Virus record (IMG/VR): IMGVR_UViG_3300017788_000002 | Coordinates: 1-42,601 of that record | DNA: 42,601 bases | Direction: 5' to 3' (one strand) | Source: a virus | Part shown: piece after piece, positions 39,047-42,601 of the stretch | How the letters are laid out: every line of letters begins with the position of its first letter | Numbering within the stretch: the stretch's first letter is position 1 | The notes under the pieces: generated by a model | Told to the model about the DNA's origin: nothing | What the model saw: the letters and a program-made list of their open reading frames with translations, nothing else | The model's database searches: none | Program-made: the position numbers and the translations under genes

Positions 39047-41163
39047 CTGAAGACCTCATGGTGCTTGAAGATGTCGCCTGCCGTACCGGAAGCGTAACCC
39101 TGCTCCACAGTGGATGGAACAGGGGCATCATCCTTCGCCATCCACGCTAATGCAAGCGCAATCACCCGGTCACCGTGATTCTCCCGCGCACCCGTGCTCT
39201 CGTCGCGCAACCGACCGGGAATCACCCGGCCATTGCTGTCCAGCACGTACGCCAGCATCTCGTCCAGCGTCCCCGTGCAGGAAATGATCATCTCCCCCTG
39301 CTGCACCGCACGCGACAGGTTGCCCAACAGCAACCGCTTGCTCTGCTCGCTCGACACCCAACCCACCCTGTCCACAATTCCGTGCGTGCTCTTGCCCTCC
39401 TTGCGAGGCTTCCATACCCGATGGAACCGCTGGGCCTCAAAGTCCCGCTGCAAACTCTGGCCGGGACCGTTCACCTCCCACGCCACCACCGCCTCGCGGA
39501 AGAACCCCCGACATACCTCCGATACCTCCGCCGCCAAATCCGCTGGCGTAATGGTCGCGTCCACCAACATCGCCACCAACCGACGCTCGTTCACGTCCAA
39601 CACCGCTACCGCGCTCGCGTGGTTCCCCGTCCCATACGCCGGGTCAATCCCCACCGCGTATGACCCCACCACCACCTCGTCCTCACACCACAACCGCCAA
39701 CGACCCGTCGGACTGTCCACCCACCGACCGCGAACCCAGTTGGCACGGCGAGGCTCCCGACCAAACTCCCGCCGATGACTCGTCACCGTCACACTGGGGA
39801 AGAACGCCGCACCAGCACCCATCGCCTCCGCAAACACGTTCTGCGCCAAATCCACCTTGTCACGCTTGCGCAACTGGTCCGCAAGCCATGGCGTCCAGAC
39901 GTAAGTGCTTCCAACAACACCACTTATGCTGCCGTCAAAGTCTACCCGAGTCTCCGCCCCGTGCGCCTTCTCCGGATGCTGGTAGTACAACATCTCCACT
40001 AACTCCGGGTTGCCCGTCCCACGCGCCTCCCCCACCAACCTGTCGTACCTCGTCCCATACCCAATCGGCGTGGAAACCGCGATCCGACAAGACGTTGTGT
40101 CCGACGCCGAACGCCACGCAGCCTCGTCGTCCTCAAGCGCAGCAAACTCGTCGAACAACACAAACGTCCGGCGGCCACCACGGCCAATGTGCGCACCACT
40201 CGCCTGACCCGCAATCGTCGCCCCAGTCACCGGATGACGCAACACCATGTGCTGACGGTACTGGCCACCCTTGCGCAAGTCCGGAACCGCGCACGGCAAC
40301 AACCAGCCGGGCTGGCTCGACAACAAATAATCCACCTTCCAGAACAGACTATCCGGGTCGCCAGACCTGTCCACATTGTCCTCCACACGGCTGACCAACA
40401 AACTCTGCCACCCATGGAACAGCCACCCCCATACCGCTAACCCCAACACCACCCATGACGCACCCATGTCTCGGCTCTTGCGAACCACCACGTCACGACC
40501 CTCCGTCACGCACGTGTGCAACCGACGGATCGTCCCAATCTGCACAGGCCACGGAATGAACGGAACGTCAGGGATCGCCACAGGCTTCTCACGCCCGTCC
40601 AACCCAACCTCCTTCACCCGGTACGTCCACGCCGTAAGTGCAAGCCACGCCGCAGGATCCGACTTGAACAAGGCGTGCAAATCCGCCCGCTCACTGGGCG
40701 ACGCACCCGTCACCACAAACTCCCGCAGACGCAACACATCAGCCAACGCAGGCGGCCAAGAAGGGAGGCATAGGGGATCCGTACTGGGGGAATAGGGGGC
40801 ACCGTGACGCAGAGGGGAGGGGGACTCCGGCGGCGCGGCAGGCCCGGGGGATCCGGACGCAGGCACCCCCGCCCCCCCACCCGGCACCCCCGCCCCCGCC
40901 CCCCTCGCGCCCCGCAGCGTGCGCCCGTCCGGCTTGGGCCCGGCCTCGGCCTTGCGCTTGGCGTACCGCGCCTTCGCCCACTTGCGGCGGTTGGCCAGCG
41001 CGGCCCTCGTCGCCGCGTACCGCTCGGCCTGTGTCGGCACCCCGCCGGGGTGCGCCGCCTGCCACGCGGCCCACACCTCGCCGCCCGCTTGCCGTGCCGC
41101 CTTGCGCTTGGCCAGCCACGCCCGCGATGCGCCCTGCGGTCGCCCGCGTCCATCGTCAGCCAT
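39043..41163 (-). CDS. terL: Terminase large subunit, 706 aa
   Basis: The ATPase has a deviant Walker A loop, RKSRDMGASW at 228-237, and Walker B TFVLFDEF at 333-340 with D338 and E339, followed by S364/T365 as coupling motif. The nuclease has GIDPAYGTGNHA with D507, WEVNGPG with E563, and GDRVIALALA with D665. These power DNA packaging through the portal and cut the concatemer. An unusual extension of about 130 residues precedes the ATPase: basic helices up to residue 75, then a glycine/proline/alanine segment at 80-120. The ATG at 41163 overlaps the TerS gene by 8 bases. Confidence 0.93.
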   Translation of the reverse strand: MADDGRGRPQGASRAWLAKRKAARQAGGEVWAAWQAAHPGGVPTQAERYAATRAALANRRKWAKARYAKRKAEAGPKPDGRTLRGARGAGAGVPGGGAGVPASGSPGPAAPPESPSPLRHGAPYSPSTDPLCLPSWPPALADVLRLREFVVTGASPSERADLHALFKSDPAAWLALTAWTYRVKEVGLDGREKPVAIPDVPFIPWPVQIGTIRRLHTCVTEGRDVVVRKSRDMGASWVVLGLAVWGWLFHGWQSLLVSRVEDNVDRSGDPDSLFWKVDYLLSSQPGWLLPCAVPDLRKGGQYRQHMVLRHPVTGATIAGQASGAHIGRGGRRTFVLFDEFAALEDDEAAWRSASDTTSCRIAVSTPIGYGTRYDRLVGEARGTGNPELVEMLYYQHPEKAHGAETRVDFDGSISGVVGSTYVWTPWLADQLRKRDKVDLAQNVFAEAMGAGAAFFPSVTVTSHRREFGREPRRANWVRGRWVDSPTGRWRLWCEDEVVVGSYAVGIDPAYGTGNHASAVAVLDVNERRLVAMLVDATITPADLAAEVSEVCRGFFREAVVAWEVNGPGQSLQRDFEAQRFHRVWKPRKEGKSTHGIVDRVGWVSSEQSKRLLLGNLSRAVQQGEMIISCTGTLDEMLAYVLDSNGRVIPGRLRDESTGARENHGDRVIALALAWMAKDDAPVPSTVEQGYASGTAGDIFKHHEVFR
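40862..40912 (-). other. G-rich tract within the TerL gene
   Basis: On the minus strand this stretch holds at least five runs of three to seven G separated by one to four bases, enough for a G-quadruplex. It encodes the glycine-rich part of the TerL N-terminal extension. Confidence 0.5.
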
Positions 41164-41638
41164 CGCCGGGCTCCGGCAGGGCTGGCGGACTTTCCGCCTC
41201 GGCGCGAAGTCGCGCAGCCGCAGTAAACTTCTCCAGCATCTCCAGCGCCCGGCTGGCGTTGCCGTCCTCGACGCGCAGCCCGCCGGACAACTCGACCTTC
41301 TGCACCCCGTCCCTGTACCGCCCGGGCTTCAGCCCGCGCAGCCGCAGGGCGATCGCGTTCAACTGCACCTGCGAGCCGGGCACCGCGCCGGACGCGAGCC
41401 CGTCCAGCGTCTCCTCGTGCCGCTCGGCCACCACACGCTCGGCGGTCGCCCGCGCCTGCGCAAACACCGGGTCCGCCCGCTCCCAGCCGCCGGGCGTCGA
41501 TTCCGCCACGCCCGCCGCCGCGCATGCGCCGCGCCAGCCTGCGCCGCTCGCCCAAGCCCGCAGCCACGCCACTTTCCGCTCCGCCGACTTTGTGAATTGC
41601 GGCACGAATTCCGCCAGCCAATCGTCCTCGTCGCTCAT
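41156..41638 (-). CDS. terS: Terminase small subunit, 160 aa
   Basis: From ATG 41638 (run of G five to seven bases upstream) the product has a helix-turn-helix-like region (GAGWRGACAAAGVAESTPGG, about 32-51), a coiled-coil centre (FAQARATAERVVAERHEETL) and the block LRLRGLKPGRYRDGVQKVEL, which matches the end of phage small terminases. It would recognise the packaging site and dock TerL, encoded next. The frame is open to 41764 but the upstream part overlaps the control region and lacks a ribosome site. Confidence 0.82.
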   Translation of the reverse strand: MSDEDDWLAEFVPQFTKSAERKVAWLRAWASGAGWRGACAAAGVAESTPGGWERADPVFAQARATAERVVAERHEETLDGLASGAVPGSQVQLNAIALRLRGLKPGRYRDGVQKVELSGGLRVEDGNASRALEMLEKFTAAARLRAEAESPPALPEPGDG

Positions 41639-41745
41639 CGTCCCCCCATTCTGCCACGTTCGCCCGCGCTTGTCGCTCGTAACCCCTGTTTCGATAGCCC
41701 TTTCCGACTTTCTGACAAATTTTCCGAATAATCCGTCCTCACCTC

Positions 41746-41774
41746 TTGACAGCCTGTCCATCATGTGTCATCAT
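41746..41774 (+). promoter_or_regulatory. Candidate promoter of the rightward early cluster
   Basis: TTGACA at 41746-41751 and CATCAT at 41769-41774 are 17 bases apart. The -35 box overlaps the inverted repeat GACAG CC TGTC, and the spacer and -10 box overlap two tandem copies of TGTC(C)ATCATG. This looks like a regulated promoter. Confidence 0.5.
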
Positions 41775-41775
41775 G
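41755..41775. repeat. Tandem repeat, possible operator
   Basis: TGTCCATCATG (41755-41765) is followed directly by TGTCATCATG (41766-41775), identical except for one extra C. It covers the spacer and -10 box of the candidate rightward promoter and is upstream of the terminase genes, so a regulator bound here could influence both directions. Confidence 0.55.
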
Positions 41776-41909
41776 TTGTCGCTAGGTTCTTTGACAAGTG
41801 AAGACCGCCCGCCCAGCCCGCCGAACGCGGGTGACAGCGGGCCGCGCACCGTGCAGCGCGTTCGCCGCCCCGACCGGGACGGCCTACGCGGTTCATTGTG
41901 ACCCGCATC

Positions 41910-41936
41910 GCACCTGACCCGGAGACCTGACCCATG
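41910..41936 (+). promoter_or_regulatory. Leader upstream of the gene at 41934
   Basis: CACCTGACCCGGAGACCTGA and CCC lead to ATG 41934. The CACCTGACC box and the CCGGAGA core are fused here, without the usual CCCTA between them. GC-rich hairpins lie further upstream. Confidence 0.65.
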
Positions 41937-42158
41937 ACCTACTTCATCGAACTGTACGACGCCACCGACTCGCACGTTGGCACCCGCTCGCTCCGCGCCA
42001 CCACCGAAGGCGACGCCGCCGACGAGATTTGTGTGATCCTCCGCGCCGTCCGTGACGCCGCCAACGCGGCCCACTCGGCCCGCCTGTTTGAGCAGCCCCC
42101 GCTCGCGAACTACCGCGAGGTGGCGACCTATCACGTGTTCGCCAAGCGCACCGCCTGA
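41934..42158 (+). CDS. Hypothetical early protein, 74 aa
   Basis: An unrecognised small protein with an alpha/beta look: TYFIELYDATD, a threonine/alanine stretch, then an AADEICVILRAVRDAANAAH helix and a final VATYHVFAKR strand. It is the first gene of the rightward early cluster, directly behind the candidate promoter at 41746 and a leader, so it is probably among the first proteins made. Confidence 0.7.
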   Translation: MTYFIELYDATDSHVGTRSLRATTEGDAADEICVILRAVRDAANAAHSARLFEQPPLANYREVATYHVFAKRTA

Positions 42159-42183
42159 CCCCCTACTGGAGACCTGACCCATG
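42158..42183 (+). promoter_or_regulatory. Leader upstream of the gene at 42181
   Basis: CCTGACCCCCTACTGGAGAC and CTGACCC precede ATG 42181. It differs from the consensus by a T for C just before GGAGA. It starts at the TGA of the previous gene, so no room remains for a hairpin. Confidence 0.65.
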
Positions 42184-42486
42184 ATTACCTACAAGACCCA
42201 GCCCAACCACACCAATCGACTCGCCGCCCTCACCATCGGCCACCGCCTGCAAACGGCGCTCGACTTCCTGCACAACACCGGGACGCACCGCCCCCGCCGA
42301 ATCACGATGGAAGCCCTGTTGTGCAATCGCGCCGAGGCCATCACGCTGTGGAGCCTCCTGTGGACCGACTTCGACGGCATCGATCACACCGAAGCCGACC
42401 GCCTCCGAGAAGAGATCCACAGCGCCTACACCAATGCCGTGATCCGCCTGCGCACCAAGCGTGGCCGGACCACGACCTCCGCCTGA
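42181..42486 (+). CDS. Hypothetical early protein, 101 aa
   Basis: An unrecognised, mainly helical protein (LAALTIGHRLQTALDFLHNT, then HTEADRLREEIHSAYTNAVI) with a basic C-terminus. It is second in the early cluster. Its stop lies just inside the right copy of the terminal repeat, and the next gene is the one at 98. Confidence 0.7.
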   Translation: MITYKTQPNHTNRLAALTIGHRLQTALDFLHNTGTHRPRRITMEALLCNRAEAITLWSLLWTDFDGIDHTEADRLREEIHSAYTNAVIRLRTKRGRTTTSA

Positions 42487-42601
42487 CCCGACAGCGCACC
42501 TGTCCCCCCGCAGGGGGGGGCGGGATGCGACCGCCGTGTGGCATCGCACCTGACCCCCTACCGGAGACCTGACCCATGCAAGTTGAAACCCTGTCCGTGA
42601 C
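42479..42601. repeat. Terminal direct repeat (circular overlap), right copy
   Basis: It is an exact copy of 1-123. It includes the hairpin and leader of the gene at 98 and its first nine codons (from 42575), which are the same gene and not a second one. Confidence 0.95.

Larger units (their letters stand above)
41639..41933. other. Divergent control region between late and early genes
   Basis: These 295 bases separate the leftward late cluster (starting at 41638) from the rightward early cluster (starting at 41934). They contain an A/T-rich patch at 41700-41735, tandem repeats at 41755-41775, a GACAG/CTGTC inverted repeat and several GC-rich hairpins at 41815-41880. A late promoter is expected here. 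TTGTCA at 41721-41716 on the minus strand with TATCGA 16 bases on is the best but weak match. Confidence 0.55.

Noticed and set aside
41639-41764. Upstream extension of the TerS gene to 41764
   Set aside because: The extra 42 codons overlap the tandem repeat and promoter region and lack a ribosome-binding site, whereas ATG 41638 has one and gives the family's usual start.
1-42601. CRISPR array or tRNA genes
   Set aside because: No regularly spaced repeats with spacers were seen, and no cloverleaf candidate was convincing by eye. A tRNAscan run would settle the latter.

Overview
The window is the complete genome of a tailed phage with a short, T7/P22-style tail. Bases 1-123 are identical to 42479-42601 and the repeat lies inside a rightward gene cluster, so the sequence closes into a circle of 42,478 bp. 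GC content is high by eye. There is no integrase, recognisable repressor, DNA polymerase, phage RNA polymerase, primase or helicase. Replication and transcription therefore appear to depend on the host. The host cannot be named from the sequence. Clean Shine-Dalgarno sites and a lipoprotein/coiled-coil membrane pair suggest a Gram-negative bacterium.

Layout: (1) Rightward early cluster, 41934 across the junction to 4755: about twelve small genes, mostly of unknown function, plus a DUF932-type protein and a putative papain-like cysteine hydrolase. Most genes up to 3438 are preceded by one recurring leader built around a CGGAGA ribosome-binding core followed by CCTGACC and ATG, often with a GC-rich hairpin upstream. 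(2) Leftward early/recombination cluster, 8216 down to 4804: RecE-like PD-(D/E)XK nuclease, ERF single-strand annealing protein, winged-helix protein, three unknowns, RusA-like resolvase and a double CRC zinc-binding protein. The two clusters converge on a hairpin at 4771-4800, and their candidate promoters (about 2245-2278 and 8257-8293) share sequence. (3) A 672-base gene-free stretch, 8217-8888, rich in inverted repeats. (4) Leftward late cluster, 41638 down to 8889, tightly packed with stop/start overlaps: TerS, TerL, five small proteins, portal, a 99-aa protein, scaffold, major capsid protein, two decoration-type proteins, head-tail adaptor, a beta-rich protein, a leucine-rich-repeat protein, a sulfotransferase, a fibre carrying a decoration-type N-terminal domain, three small membrane proteins, a second fibre, tail nozzle, three ejection-type proteins and one giant 3,812-residue protein.

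The giant protein occupies about 27% of the genome. It has the position and ends of a podovirus ejection protein, but its middle carries segments resembling an ADP-ribosyltransferase, a protein/lipid-kinase-like fold and a GNAT acetyltransferase, the first two in a visibly less GC-rich stretch. It is best read as a polyvalent protein that could enter the host with the DNA. The other main observations are the recurring two-hairpin leader cassette, the sulfotransferase inside the virion gene block, the reuse of a capsid-decoration domain as a fibre anchor, and the apparent lack of an endolysin.
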